DNA of 64,000 nt from Flammeovirga yaeyamensis. Lineage in GTDB: Bacteria; Bacteroidota; Bacteroidia; Cytophagales; Flammeovirgaceae. The stretch spans positions 1,411,501 through 1,475,500 of the forward strand of contig NZ_CP076132.1 in NCBI RefSeq assembly GCF_018736045.1, read 5' to 3'. Position numbers and translations under genes: made by a program. Under the pieces are notes generated by a model. The model ran no database searches, was not told where the DNA came from, and was given only the letters and a program-made list of their open reading frames with translations. This document shows positions 52,602 to 61,429 of the stretch, in pieces; position 1 is the first letter of the stretch; each line of letters begins with the position of its first letter.

Positions 52602-53516
52602 TTGCATCACTTTAAAACCATTGCCTCCTATTGCTCTGCAATTGGCATCAACGCTCCCAAACATCCTCATTTTGATATTCGAAGTTTTGAGGAAAATATG
52701 GGGAAAGTGAAGTCGAATATGCCTTCGTTTCGACATGAGTTTTATGCTATTGCAATTAAGGCGGATGGAGATGGAAAGGCGATTTCGGGGTATCATAAGG
52801 ATTTTCCAGAGGGAGTGACGGTATTTTTTAATTCTCCTTTTCAGATTACTTCATGGGATATTTTTCCGAATTGGTCGGGTTATTACGTGATGATGTCTCA
52901 GGACTTTTTATCAAAGAGTCGTTTGTTTGATACGCTTTTGGATGAATACCCTTTTTTGAAGATCGATGAATCTATTCCTTTTGAAATTGAACAGAAGGAT
53001 CTTCCTGGTATTTTATCCATTTATGAAGACATTAAGGAGGAGTATTTGAGTGATCACGAGGATAAGTTCGATTTTATCAGAACCTATATTCTTTTGCTCT
53101 TAAATAAGCTGAGGAGAATTTTGAATAATCGAGAGGATGTAAAGGATACGGAAGATAAAATTAGGAAAGCGGATATTACTTTATTATCACGTTTTCAGAA
53201 ATTGATTAAGGTGAGTTTTTACCCTGAGGCTGAATTGGAAAAATTAGCCAATCTACACTCACCCACCTATTATGCGGAGAAATTAAATATTCACCCAAAT
53301 CATTTAAATGCGGTGGTGAAAGGAATCACAGGAAAGTCAGCGATCAATCACATCCATCATCATTTGATAAAATTGGCGAAATCCGAGTTGGTACAGACTA
53401 CTGCTTCAGTGAAAGAAATTGCTTATAAGTTGCACTTCGAATCGCCTAATAATTTTAGTACTTTCTTTAAGAAAAACACGGGAACCACACCTCTAAAATA
53501 CCGTAAAAATCCATAA
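52602..53516 (+). CDS. AraC-family regulator
   Basis: 304 residues from a TTG at 52602 (MHHFKTIASYCSAIGINAPKHP). This start is chosen because homologues of this type begin with a short MxHFKTI sequence; the DNA before it is repeat R5, with no better start. A cupin-like part is followed by the helix-turn-helix region (YYAEKLNIHPNHLNAVVKGITGKS near 230, then SVKEIAYKLHFESPNNFSTFFKKN near 272). It likely controls the divergent or downstream SnoaL/hydrolase operon starting 140 bp after. The repeat may have replaced its original upstream region. Confidence 0.88.
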   Translation: MHHFKTIASYCSAIGINAPKHPHFDIRSFEENMGKVKSNMPSFRHEFYAIAIKADGDGKAISGYHKDFPEGVTVFFNSPFQITSWDIFPNWSGYYVMMSQDFLSKSRLFDTLLDEYPFLKIDESIPFEIEQKDLPGILSIYEDIKEEYLSDHEDKFDFIRTYILLLLNKLRRILNNREDVKDTEDKIRKADITLLSRFQKLIKVSFYPEAELEKLANLHSPTYYAEKLNIHPNHLNAVVKGITGKSAINHIHHHLIKLAKSELVQTTASVKEIAYKLHFESPNNFSTFFKKNTGTTPLKYRKNP

Positions 53517-53574
53517 CCTTTGAAATTCAAACTTTTTGATTTGAAATCATAAATTCATCTAGGACTTTACCCTC

Positions 53575-53582
53575 TACATTTG
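53575..53582 (+). promoter_or_regulatory. Putative -7 element of the SnoaL/hydrolase operon
   Basis: TACATTTG fits TAnnTTTG and lies 74 bp before the first gene; the -33 partner is not obvious. Confidence 0.3.
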
Positions 53583-53655
53583 TAATATCAAAAATAACAA
53601 TAGTACGAAATTGAAGTTTAACTCTTTGGTTTTGAATGATTAAAACATTTGAATT

Positions 53656-54096
53656 ATGAATGCTATTTTAGAAACTGTACATCAATTGTTCATCTCGACA
53701 GACGCTAGGGAATGGGAGAAATTAGAAAAGATTTTTGCGGATAAAGTAGTGCTTGATTACTCATCAATGAATGGCAATCCGGCAGTGACTTTAGCACCCT
53801 CTCAAATAATTGAGGGATGGAAAACGATCTTGCCTGGGTTTACACATACACATCATCAAATTGGCAATGACATGACAAAAGATTTAGGTGATAAGGCCGA
53901 GGTCTTTTGCTATGGAACAGCTACTCATTATTTAGAATCTGAGGAGGGGAATGTTTGGACAGTGGTAGGTTCTTATAATTTCGAGTTGGAAAAAGAAAAC
54001 GACAATTGGAGAGTAACGAAGATGAAATTCAATTTTAAATATCAAGATGGTAATACTTCATTACCAGAGTTAGCAATGAAAAACGTAAATGCATAA
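53656..54096 (+). CDS. SnoaL/NTF2-like protein A
   Basis: 146 residues, alpha+beta NTF2-like cone fold: LFISTDAREWEKLEKIFADKV at the start, HTHHQIGNDMTKDLGDKAEV (the HxH centre), and YNFELEKENDNWRVTKMKF near the end. Family members are isomerases, dehydratases or small-molecule binders. First of three consecutive genes on the plus strand (20 and 42 bp apart) and likely regulated by the AraC gene upstream. Substrate unknown. Confidence 0.88.
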   Translation: MNAILETVHQLFISTDAREWEKLEKIFADKVVLDYSSMNGNPAVTLAPSQIIEGWKTILPGFTHTHHQIGNDMTKDLGDKAEVFCYGTATHYLESEEGNVWTVVGSYNFELEKENDNWRVTKMKFNFKYQDGNTSLPELAMKNVNA

Positions 54097-54116
54097 TCAC
54101 CTAAATATATAACCTC

Positions 54117-54542
54117 ATGAATATTGCTGAAAGAAATAAAGAGAACACTAAAGCATTCTTTAAAGCTTTAGAAGACTATCAATTGGAAGCTTTAGTCGAT
54201 TTATTCGCTGAAGATGGAGAACATATCAACCCTTATCATTCAGGACTTTTTCCTGAAGGAACAAAAGGTAAAGAAGGCGTTCGATCGTATTGGGAACCTG
54301 TTTTCTCTAATTTCGAAGCGATGGAATTTCCTATCGAAAAGCTATTTGCAATGGAAGATCCGTCATTTGTATTCGTAAAGTTCGAAGGTAAAATCAAATT
54401 AAAGAACGATGCAGGATGGTACAATAACGACTACTATGCTACTTTCCAATTTGATGAAGAGGGCAAAATCAAAGAGTATGTGGAGATATTTAACCCTATC
54501 GTAGCTGCTAGAGGTTTCGGATTACTCGATCAAATTAAATAA
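54117..54542 (+). CDS. SnoaL/NTF2-like protein B
   Basis: 141 residues. The NTF2-like fold is visible in FKALEDYQLEALVDLFAEDGEHINPYH, VRSYWEPVFSNF and NDYYATFQFDEEGKIKEYVEIFNP. Its pairing with protein A suggests two related domains acting on similar substrates, as in PhzA/B-like pairs. Second gene of the three-gene operon. Confidence 0.88.
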   Translation: MNIAERNKENTKAFFKALEDYQLEALVDLFAEDGEHINPYHSGLFPEGTKGKEGVRSYWEPVFSNFEAMEFPIEKLFAMEDPSFVFVKFEGKIKLKNDAGWYNNDYYATFQFDEEGKIKEYVEIFNPIVAARGFGLLDQIK

Positions 54543-54584
54543 TCTATTTATCAATTTCTCATCTATCAAAAAAACACAACAACA

Positions 54585-55493
54585 ATGAAAAACATCAACT
54601 TTAAAAGCGAAGGATTAAATTTAGTAGGTAACTTATTCTACCCAGAAAATTACGAAGAAGGGAAAACATATCCAGCCATTATTTCTGTAGGAAGTTGGAC
54701 CACCGTAAAAGAACAAATGGCAGGGTTGTATGCAAAGAAATTCGCAGAAAAAGGCTTCATCACTTTAGCGTTCGATTTTAGAAACTTTGGAGAAAGTGAA
54801 GGATCACCTCGTTTTTGGGAGAGCCCAACGACTAAAGTAGAAGATATTAGAAATGCCGTTTCCTACTTAGAAACACTACCTGAAGTAGATAATACTAAAA
54901 TTGGAGCGTTTGCTGTTTGTGCCGGATCAATGTACACATTAATGGCTGCTGCTCAAGATAAACGAATCAAATCTGTAGTAACGGCCGCATCATGGTTACA
55001 CGATGCCGAAGCTGTAAAACTATTCTACGGAGGTGAAGAAGGTGTGCAAGAAAAAATAAGTGCAGCAAGAGCCGCTAAAAAGAAATTTGCAGAGGATGGG
55101 GAAGTAGAATACATCGAAACGATCTCAACAACAAATACAGCTGCTGCGATGTACGGTGAATACGATTACTATTTAAACCCAGAACGAGGTGGTATAAAAG
55201 AATGGAGTAACGATAAATTTGCTGTAATGTCTTGGGAAGATTGGTTAACACTAGACCCAATGCCTTTCGCAGAAAAATTAACTGCTCCAACGTTAATGAT
55301 CCATTCAGACGGATGTGTGCTTCCTCAATACACCAAAAACTTCTTTGAGAAAATCGACACATCAGACAAAGAACTAATCTGGCTTGATACTGACCTAGGC
55401 TCTCCAATGCAACAATTCAACTTCTACGACCAAGAGGAAGAAGTGACGTTGGCTGTGGAGAAAGGTGCAGCTTGGTTTGGTGAAAAGCTTTAG
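54585..55493 (+). CDS. Alpha/beta hydrolase, Cys at the nucleophile position
   Basis: 302 residues, dienelactone-hydrolase/YcjY-like alpha/beta hydrolase. The strand-elbow motif is GAFAVCAGSMYTLM, with Cys where Ser usually stands (G-x-C-x-G-like). An acidic residue is available in MIHSDGCVLPQ. The usual C-terminal His seems missing: the place is taken by SPMQQFNFYDQ. It could be a thiol-dependent enzyme, or inactive. Third gene of the SnoaL operon. Its 3' end GAAAAGCTTTAGGGG is shared with the AraC gene at 52128 and merges into repeat R6. Confidence 0.88.
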   Translation: MKNINFKSEGLNLVGNLFYPENYEEGKTYPAIISVGSWTTVKEQMAGLYAKKFAEKGFITLAFDFRNFGESEGSPRFWESPTTKVEDIRNAVSYLETLPEVDNTKIGAFAVCAGSMYTLMAAAQDKRIKSVVTAASWLHDAEAVKLFYGGEEGVQEKISAARAAKKKFAEDGEVEYIETISTTNTAAAMYGEYDYYLNPERGGIKEWSNDKFAVMSWEDWLTLDPMPFAEKLTAPTLMIHSDGCVLPQYTKNFFEKIDTSDKELIWLDTDLGSPMQQFNFYDQEEEVTLAVEKGAAWFGEKL

Positions 55494-55494
55494 G

Positions 55495-55860
55495 GGGGAA
55501 ATTAAAAATGAAAAGCGGTTTTAAATTAAAAATGAAAAGTTAAAAATGAAAAACGTGAAATGTTAGGTGGTTAGTAGGGGAGTAAAGTTTTAAGAAATAT
55601 TCTTTTTGTATGACTGGCGCTAGTCTTCTGACTAGTGCCCGCGTCATGAGGAGCGTAAATTCAACACCTATTAGTTATTACTTATTCCCTATTACTTAAA
55701 CCGAGGTCGGGAGGCCTCTAAAGTTTATAGACACAAGTGTCGCTTCGCTAAACACTTGCGCTAGCCTACGAACATTCAGAATTCCTAACTCCTAATTCCT
55801 AATTCCTAATTCCATCTCCCTTAGTTCCTTAGTTTCTTAGTTCCTTAGTTTCATCTTTTC
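55495..55860. repeat. Composite repeat block R6 (same orientation as R5)
   Basis: AAAATGAAAA 7-bp arrays, GGCGCTAGTCTTCTGACTAGTGCCCGCG palindromic module (given in part: CTAGTC / GACTAG), CTATTAGTTATTACTTATTCC array, GAGGTCGGGAGGCCTC, ACACAAGTGTCGC, CCTAATTCCTAATTCC array, TTAGTTCC array. From 55861 to 56163 only A/T-rich leader DNA of the P450 operon is present. Confidence 0.85.
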
Positions 55861-56163
55861 CCTCAATTCCTATCTTATTCTGCCTTGAATTCTATCGTAA
55901 TTTATCCTTGATTGATAAAATACATTACAAATTGACCAAAATAAAGAACTTGAGTTGATTTCAAACCCCCTTTCTTTGTAATAGTAGTATTTGCTACACT
56001 TTTTAGAATTTGATGTTGTATCGGAAGGCATCAATTTTTCCAAACGAATTAAACACTAAAGTAGAACTACATTCTCATCATCATATCTTATTTAGAATTA
56101 TCTGATGTGCTATGGTTACATGTGTCTGTAGGTATGCAATAAATTATCATTACTCTTAGTATT

Positions 56164-57351
56164 ATGGAACACCAAACAGAAACACAGAAGAAAGTGAAAA
56201 CAAGTGAGTTTCCTGACCCGTTTGAGCAAGCTAGAATTGAAAGAGGGTATGGAGATATCGACGATCAGAATGATCCTGTGACTATGCTATTACGTCTGAA
56301 AGACGTGAGAAAAACTGCACATAATTGGAAGACTTTTATTTCTGGAGCGACTCCAGGTAGAATTGTGGTGCCATCTGAGGTGGCGATTAGAGATATTCGT
56401 CAGATTCCTTTTGAGGTAGATCCGCCAGAACATAAAGATTATAGAAACCTTGTGGAACCTTGGTTTAAGCGTCCATTAGAGGAAGAATATACAGCGAAGA
56501 TGACCAAAATAATTGAAGAGTTGGTCGATGAGGTGATCGCAAAAGACGATATCGAAGTGGTGTCTGATTTCTCTCTAAAGCTTCAATCAAGATGTCTGAC
56601 TTTATTATTGAATATTCCTTACGAAGAGGCGGAGACTTGGATCGGATGGGGTGTTCACGTATTTAGAAGTGAGGAATCATCTACTGATGCAGATAAAGCC
56701 AATATCTTATTTGATTACTTGGACGAGCAAATCGATCGTGCTGCAGAAAATCCTTCTGATGATTTATACTCTTTATTATTATCGTCTGAAGTGAATGGAA
56801 AGAAGATGACAAAAGAAGAGGTGAAAGGGGTAATGATCTTAACCTTTGCAGGTGGCCGTGATACTGTTATTAATGCGGTGACAAACTCTTTGGCTTACTT
56901 CGCTGAACATCCTAAATCATTAGAAAGATTACGTCAAGAACCGGAGATTGTAGGTAAGGCTGTAGAAGAATTGGTACGTTACTTCTCTCCATTAACGCAT
57001 ATGGGACGTGTGGTTACGGAAGATACGAAAGTATGTGAACATGCCATTAAAAACGATTCAAGAGTATCGATGTGTTGGGCTTCTGCAAACAGAGATTCTG
57101 CTGCATTCGAGAACCCTAACGAAGTCGTATTGGATCGTAAAATCAACCCTCACGTGGCTTTTGGTTTTAGTCATCATAACTGTTTAGGAGCAACCCATGC
57201 TCGTCAGATATTGAAAGTATTGATCAACACATTGGCGAATAAAGTGGGTTCAATTGAAATCAAAAACTACAAAGAAAATATCGAAGAGTGGGGAGAATTC
57301 AACCGTAAGGTAGGGTTTGATAATATCACAATGAATATCAAAGGAAAATAA
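56164..57351 (+). CDS. Cytochrome P450 (class I, CYP236-like)
   Basis: 395 residues, soluble bacterial P450. The I-helix oxygen-binding motif is TFAGGRDTVINAVT near residue 240, ExxR is EELVRYFSP near 275, and the haem-binding loop is FGFSHHNCLGATHAR near residue 340 with the axial Cys. The N-terminus starts SEFPDPFEQARIERGYG. It stands 51 bp before its ferredoxin and reductase, giving a full electron chain. The sequence looks like the P450s that O-demethylate 6-O-methyl-D-galactose in marine Bacteroidota; that substrate is inferred, not shown. Confidence 0.95.
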   Translation: MEHQTETQKKVKTSEFPDPFEQARIERGYGDIDDQNDPVTMLLRLKDVRKTAHNWKTFISGATPGRIVVPSEVAIRDIRQIPFEVDPPEHKDYRNLVEPWFKRPLEEEYTAKMTKIIEELVDEVIAKDDIEVVSDFSLKLQSRCLTLLLNIPYEEAETWIGWGVHVFRSEESSTDADKANILFDYLDEQIDRAAENPSDDLYSLLLSSEVNGKKMTKEEVKGVMILTFAGGRDTVINAVTNSLAYFAEHPKSLERLRQEPEIVGKAVEELVRYFSPLTHMGRVVTEDTKVCEHAIKNDSRVSMCWASANRDSAAFENPNEVVLDRKINPHVAFGFSHHNCLGATHARQILKVLINTLANKVGSIEIKNYKENIEEWGEFNRKVGFDNITMNIKGK

Positions 57352-57402
57352 AGGAATTGAACTTCTCAACTTACAATCTTATACACAACAAACTTAAGAA
57401 TC

Positions 57403-57711
57403 ATGGCAAAAATCACATTTATAACTAAAGATAAAGAGGAAATTACTGTAGAAGGAACATCTGGATCAGTAATGGAATTAGCAGTAAAAAACAACGTAAA
57501 AGGAATTGATGGGGACTGTGGTGGCGTATGTTCTTGTGCTACTTGTCACGTACAAGTAGACGCAGGTCATACCGATAAAACGGGAGTGGCTAGCGAAATC
57601 GAATCGGATATGTTAGAGCTTGATGATGACGCAAACGAGTTTAGCCGTTTATGTTGTCAGCTTCAAGTAACAGAAGCAATGGATGGCGTTGTTTTAAACG
57701 TTGTAAAATAA
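57403..57711 (+). CDS. 2Fe-2S ferredoxin (putidaredoxin type)
   Basis: 102 residues. Cluster ligands lie in GDCGGVCSCATCHVQV (C-x5-C-x2-C, near residues 40-48) and SRLCCQLQV (fourth Cys near residue 86), the adrenodoxin/putidaredoxin spacing. It carries electrons from the reductase to the P450. It begins 51 bp after the P450 and its TAA overlaps the reductase region by one base spacing, so one operon. Confidence 0.96.
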   Translation: MAKITFITKDKEEITVEGTSGSVMELAVKNNVKGIDGDCGGVCSCATCHVQVDAGHTDKTGVASEIESDMLELDDDANEFSRLCCQLQVTEAMDGVVLNVVK

Positions 57712-57712
57712 G

Positions 57713-58966
57713 ATGAAAAAGAAAATATGTGTTATTGTTGGTGCTAGTCACGCGGGTGTCAACTTTGCTTTTTCGTTAAGAAAAGAAGGGTTTGAAGGGG
57801 AGATCATTATGTTCGATAAAGATCCTGTTTTACCCTATCATCGTCCTCCATTATCAAAAGCTTATTTAACGGCAGATACCCCAATTGAAGAGAATTGCTT
57901 AAAGTCCAAGGAAAGTTATGAGGAGGAAAATATCTCATTACAACTTGGAATTGAGGTATCAGATATCCAAAAGGAAAATCAAAAAGTTCTATTAGCGAAT
58001 GGTGATGAACAACCGTACGATTATTTGGTATTAGCAACGGGGGCAAGACCGATTATTCCACCAATTGAAGGATTAAAAGAAGCCAATCATATCTATCCTT
58101 TAAGAACTGCACAAGATGTTAGTAACATCAAGAGTTGGGTAAAATCAGCTGATGCGAAAAGAGTAGTCGTTATTGGTGGTGGGTATATTGGTTTGGAAAC
58201 AGCAGCATCACTTAAAAAATTAGGAGCATCAGTTGTAGTTCTAGAAAGAGAAGAAAGAATATTGGCTCGTGTAACTGCACCGGTAATGTCAGATTTCTTC
58301 CAAAAACTACATACCGATAAAGATGTTGATGTGCTTACCTCCAAGAATGTAACAAGTATTTTCACAGATCAAGAGGGAGTAAACACTGTAAACTGTGGAG
58401 ATGGATCAAGCTATACTGCAGATATGATTATCGTTGGAGTAGGAGTTCATGTAAATTTATCGTTAGCTCAACAACTCCAATTAGAAATTGATAACGGTAT
58501 TAAGGTAAATGAGTTTACCCAAACATCCTTATCAAATGTCTATGCTATAGGCGATAATACCAATCATTTCAATCCTCATTATCAGCAATGGATTCGATTG
58601 GAATCTGTTCAAAATGCAGTGGATCAAGCCAAAGTAGCCGCAGCCCATATCGTAGGGACTGAAAAAATATATGAAACGATTCCATGGTTCTGGTCGGACC
58701 AATACGATGTGAAACTGCAAATGGTAGGGCTCTCTCAAGGCTATAACGAAATCATAGTAAGAGAAGAAGAAGGCGATGGAATCAAATTCTCCGTATGGTA
58801 CTTCAAAGGCGAAGAATTATTGGCAGTAGATGCGATCAATAATGCCAAAGCTTATGTTGTTGGTACAAAATTCATCAAAGAAAGAAAAGTGATGGATAAG
58901 GAGAAGTTGAGGGATGTGGCGACGGTGTTTAAGCCGGCGAATCTTTTGGCAAAAGCAATGAGTTAG
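57713..58966 (+). CDS. NAD(P)H-dependent ferredoxin reductase (putidaredoxin-reductase type)
   Basis: 417 residues, FAD/NAD disulfide-oxidoreductase fold. FAD motif VGASHAGVNFAFSLRKEG at residue 8, NAD motif VIGGGYIGLETAASLKKLG near 143, and the FAD-binding YAIGDNTNHFN near 275. It supplies electrons from NADH to the ferredoxin. The stop codon (MS*) is formed within a TTAGGAGTTGCTGAG sequence shared with the repeat blocks, so the original C-terminus may be slightly changed. Last gene of the P450 operon. Confidence 0.95.
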   Translation: MKKKICVIVGASHAGVNFAFSLRKEGFEGEIIMFDKDPVLPYHRPPLSKAYLTADTPIEENCLKSKESYEEENISLQLGIEVSDIQKENQKVLLANGDEQPYDYLVLATGARPIIPPIEGLKEANHIYPLRTAQDVSNIKSWVKSADAKRVVVIGGGYIGLETAASLKKLGASVVVLEREERILARVTAPVMSDFFQKLHTDKDVDVLTSKNVTSIFTDQEGVNTVNCGDGSSYTADMIIVGVGVHVNLSLAQQLQLEIDNGIKVNEFTQTSLSNVYAIGDNTNHFNPHYQQWIRLESVQNAVDQAKVAAAHIVGTEKIYETIPWFWSDQYDVKLQMVGLSQGYNEIIVREEEGDGIKFSVWYFKGEELLAVDAINNAKAYVVGTKFIKERKVMDKEKLRDVATVFKPANLLAKAMS

Positions 58967-59438
58967 GAGTTGCTGAGTTTACGCTCGTTTTTTTAAGTAA
59001 TAACTAATAGGGAAAAGGGTGTTTTCGTTTGGTATAGTATCGAAAGCCCAGGAATTTATTTCTTTCGGGCTTTTTATAGAAGTAAGAAGTAAAAGGGAAG
59101 GGGTGAAACTTTTCATTGAAAATGGATCTATTCTAAACACTGGCGCTAGTCTCCTAACTAGTGCCCGCGTAATGAGGAGCGTAAATTCAGCTCCTATTAC
59201 CTATTAGTTATTACTTATTACCTAAAAACGAGGTCGGGAGACCTCTAAAGTATTTGGGCACAAATGACGCTATCGCTTAACATTTGCGCCAGAGGAGGAA
59301 CGTAAATTCAGCAACTCCTAGTTCCTAACTCCTAACTAAATCTCACTTTTATTCCCTATTAGTTATTACATAAAAAAACGAGCGTTACCCAATACGTTAT
59401 TGTCACTAACCACGTTTTTCATTTTTAACTTTTCATTT
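58965..59438. repeat. Composite repeat block R7 (same orientation as R5/R6)
   Basis: TAATAACTAATAGGG arrays, the CTGGCGCTAGTC/CTAACTAGTG palindrome, GAGGTCGGGAGACCTC, ACAAATGACGCTATCGCTTAAC, CTCCTAGTTCCTAACTCC array, TTTTCATTTTTAAC array. Includes the P450 operon terminator. Confidence 0.8.
59040..59077 (+). terminator. Intrinsic terminator after the P450 operon
   Basis: AAAGCCC / GGGCTTT across an 18-nt loop followed by TTTT, 74 bp after the reductase stop. Confidence 0.6.
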
Positions 59439-61319
59439 TTAATTTAAAACGAGCGTAAAATTTGAAACATTCCCCGCCTTATCAATCACCTTTAATTCAA
59501 ACTTTCCTTTCAAAACAGCTTTATCATCTTGTAGTCTTGTTTGAAGGTAATCTTTCTTTGCATCGTATTCTAGCAGGATAAATTCTCCATTAAGGGTTGC
59601 TGAATAGGAGGCAATACCCGATTCATCATCAGATATTTTGAAGCGGAGTTGATTGTGCTTCCATTTTTTTAGAGGGATGATTTTTGGTGGAGTGGTTTCA
59701 GGGAAGATGCCAAATGTTCCCCAACGGTTGGTTTTAAAAGTGATGGTATTTCCATTCCAAGTGCCACCTACAAATTCCCATTCACCTTTACGGTCTTTTT
59801 TGTAGACAAAGTTTTTTGGTTGAACGAGTGTTGAATCCTTCACTTTGTAATTGATGATCACCGAATGATGCATAGGTTGGTATTTCTGTCCTATGATAAT
59901 TTCGTTATTTATCTTTTCAATATTGAGGTATAAACTATCAAAAAGAGTTTCTTTGTCGAATTCGAATGATAGCTCATCATCGTAATAAATAAAATGTTTA
60001 CCCGATGGGATGAGGTGTTTCAAGTAAGTTTCTTTTTTGGTGTTATTGATGGAATAGGAAGCCGGAATTCCATGTCGAAGATCCCATAAATACACGTTTT
60101 GAGTGCCTGTTGTATAGTTTAAAGGGAGAGGTTGACTATACAAAGGGAAATTGAGATATAACGTATCTGTTGATGTGTCACTACTTGAGATCATCAAAAT
60201 ATTTTCTTTTACTTTGATGACATCATTCACTGCTTTCGTTTTTCGAATTGGTGTTGTTGTCTTGCCTTTGATGTGAAAACCTACAGTTGTTTTGTTTTGG
60301 AAACTATCCCATAATTCAATTCTTATCTGATGGTCTTCTCCATTATTGATATTTAAGAAGCCATCTAATTTTGGATTAGGGTAAATAGGTAAATGATTGG
60401 CGTCCCAACGATATAAACGTTGGTACCTTTTTCTTTCTTTTGAGAAGGCTTCAAAGTCTGTGAAAGTATTGATGTTGGCACTTAGATCAAAAGGAATACG
60501 ATCGATTAAGTGATGATACACCAAACGATCGTTATCAAATACTTTGATGACGTTAATGCCGTATTTATTATAGGTGCCATCGGCTCTATCATAAGTATCG
60601 ATTTCAATACCTACTTTACCTTGAGCATAAAATGGAGAGGTTACTTTGTATGTTCCTCTTTGACCTGATACATTTTTCTTTTGAGTTTCAAAAGTTCCAT
60701 TAACTCTACTATCGATCTCAAGTGGTTTTAAACGTATAGCTCTAACAATAGGGGGGATGTTGTCAACTACTTCTGAGAAACCGAAGTCTACAGGATTTAA
60801 AGGTCGCTCTTCTTTATCTCTAATTTCGAAATGAAGGTGTGGTGCTGAAGAAGATCCACTGTTTCCTCCATAACCTATGATGTCTCCTTTCTTAAAAACA
60901 AATTGATCTTTTGGAAGGTTTTCAAGGTTTATCTCAAAAGACTTTTTCTTGTATTGTTGGTCGACGATATATTGTTCTAGCTCATCATTAAATCTTTGTT
61001 GATGGGCATAAACAGTTGTTTCCCCGTTGGGATGTATCATGTATAGTACTCTACCGTACCCAAAAGACGATACTTTCATTCTACTAATGTACCCATCGGC
61101 TGCAGCATGAATGGGCCATCCTTCTACTCCTCCAGTTTTAATGTCTAAACCTCCATGAAAGTGTGTCGTTCGCAATTCTCCCATAGAACCTGCAAAATAG
61201 TTTCTTGCTCCTGGTTTAATGGGAAACAGGTAGCTGTTATCACTGTCTTCAGAAGTGGTTTGTGCTGAAAGCTGAAAAAATGATGTTAGGGATAGTATAA
61301 GAATGAATACGTTTTTCAT
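59439..61319 (-). CDS. Exported M23-family peptidase
   Basis: 626 residues with a signal peptide (MKNVFILILSLTSFFQLSAQ). The M23/LytM domain is near residues 45-180: HFHGGLDIKTGG (H-x3-D zinc ligands) and APHLHFEIRDKE (HxH). A long beta-rich region follows to the C-terminus, with Ig-like units (TFGIFPETTPPKIIPL, ISDDESGIASYSATLNGEF). The final codons (TLVLN) are encoded by ACGCTCGTTTT, a sequence that recurs in repeat blocks, so the natural C-terminus may have been altered. Probably cleaves peptidoglycan cross-links. Confidence 0.92.
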   Translation of the reverse strand: MKNVFILILSLTSFFQLSAQTTSEDSDNSYLFPIKPGARNYFAGSMGELRTTHFHGGLDIKTGGVEGWPIHAAADGYISRMKVSSFGYGRVLYMIHPNGETTVYAHQQRFNDELEQYIVDQQYKKKSFEINLENLPKDQFVFKKGDIIGYGGNSGSSSAPHLHFEIRDKEERPLNPVDFGFSEVVDNIPPIVRAIRLKPLEIDSRVNGTFETQKKNVSGQRGTYKVTSPFYAQGKVGIEIDTYDRADGTYNKYGINVIKVFDNDRLVYHHLIDRIPFDLSANINTFTDFEAFSKERKRYQRLYRWDANHLPIYPNPKLDGFLNINNGEDHQIRIELWDSFQNKTTVGFHIKGKTTTPIRKTKAVNDVIKVKENILMISSSDTSTDTLYLNFPLYSQPLPLNYTTGTQNVYLWDLRHGIPASYSINNTKKETYLKHLIPSGKHFIYYDDELSFEFDKETLFDSLYLNIEKINNEIIIGQKYQPMHHSVIINYKVKDSTLVQPKNFVYKKDRKGEWEFVGGTWNGNTITFKTNRWGTFGIFPETTPPKIIPLKKWKHNQLRFKISDDESGIASYSATLNGEFILLEYDAKKDYLQTRLQDDKAVLKGKFELKVIDKAGNVSNFTLVLN

Positions 61320-61382
61320 GAGTAGGGAAGGGACTATAGTGTAATTAAGAATTGGAAATTACAGACATGCGAATATAAAAAA

Positions 61383-61410
61383 AACCGATACCTTTTCGGG
61401 TATCGGTTAA
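61383..61410 (-). terminator. Intrinsic terminator after the TonB-family gene
   Basis: AACCGATACC / GGTATCGGTT around TTTTCG; on the minus strand followed by TTTTTTTTATA, about 20 bp after the stop at 61430. Confidence 0.9.
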
Positions 61411-61429
61411 TTATATTTTTCAGATGTGA

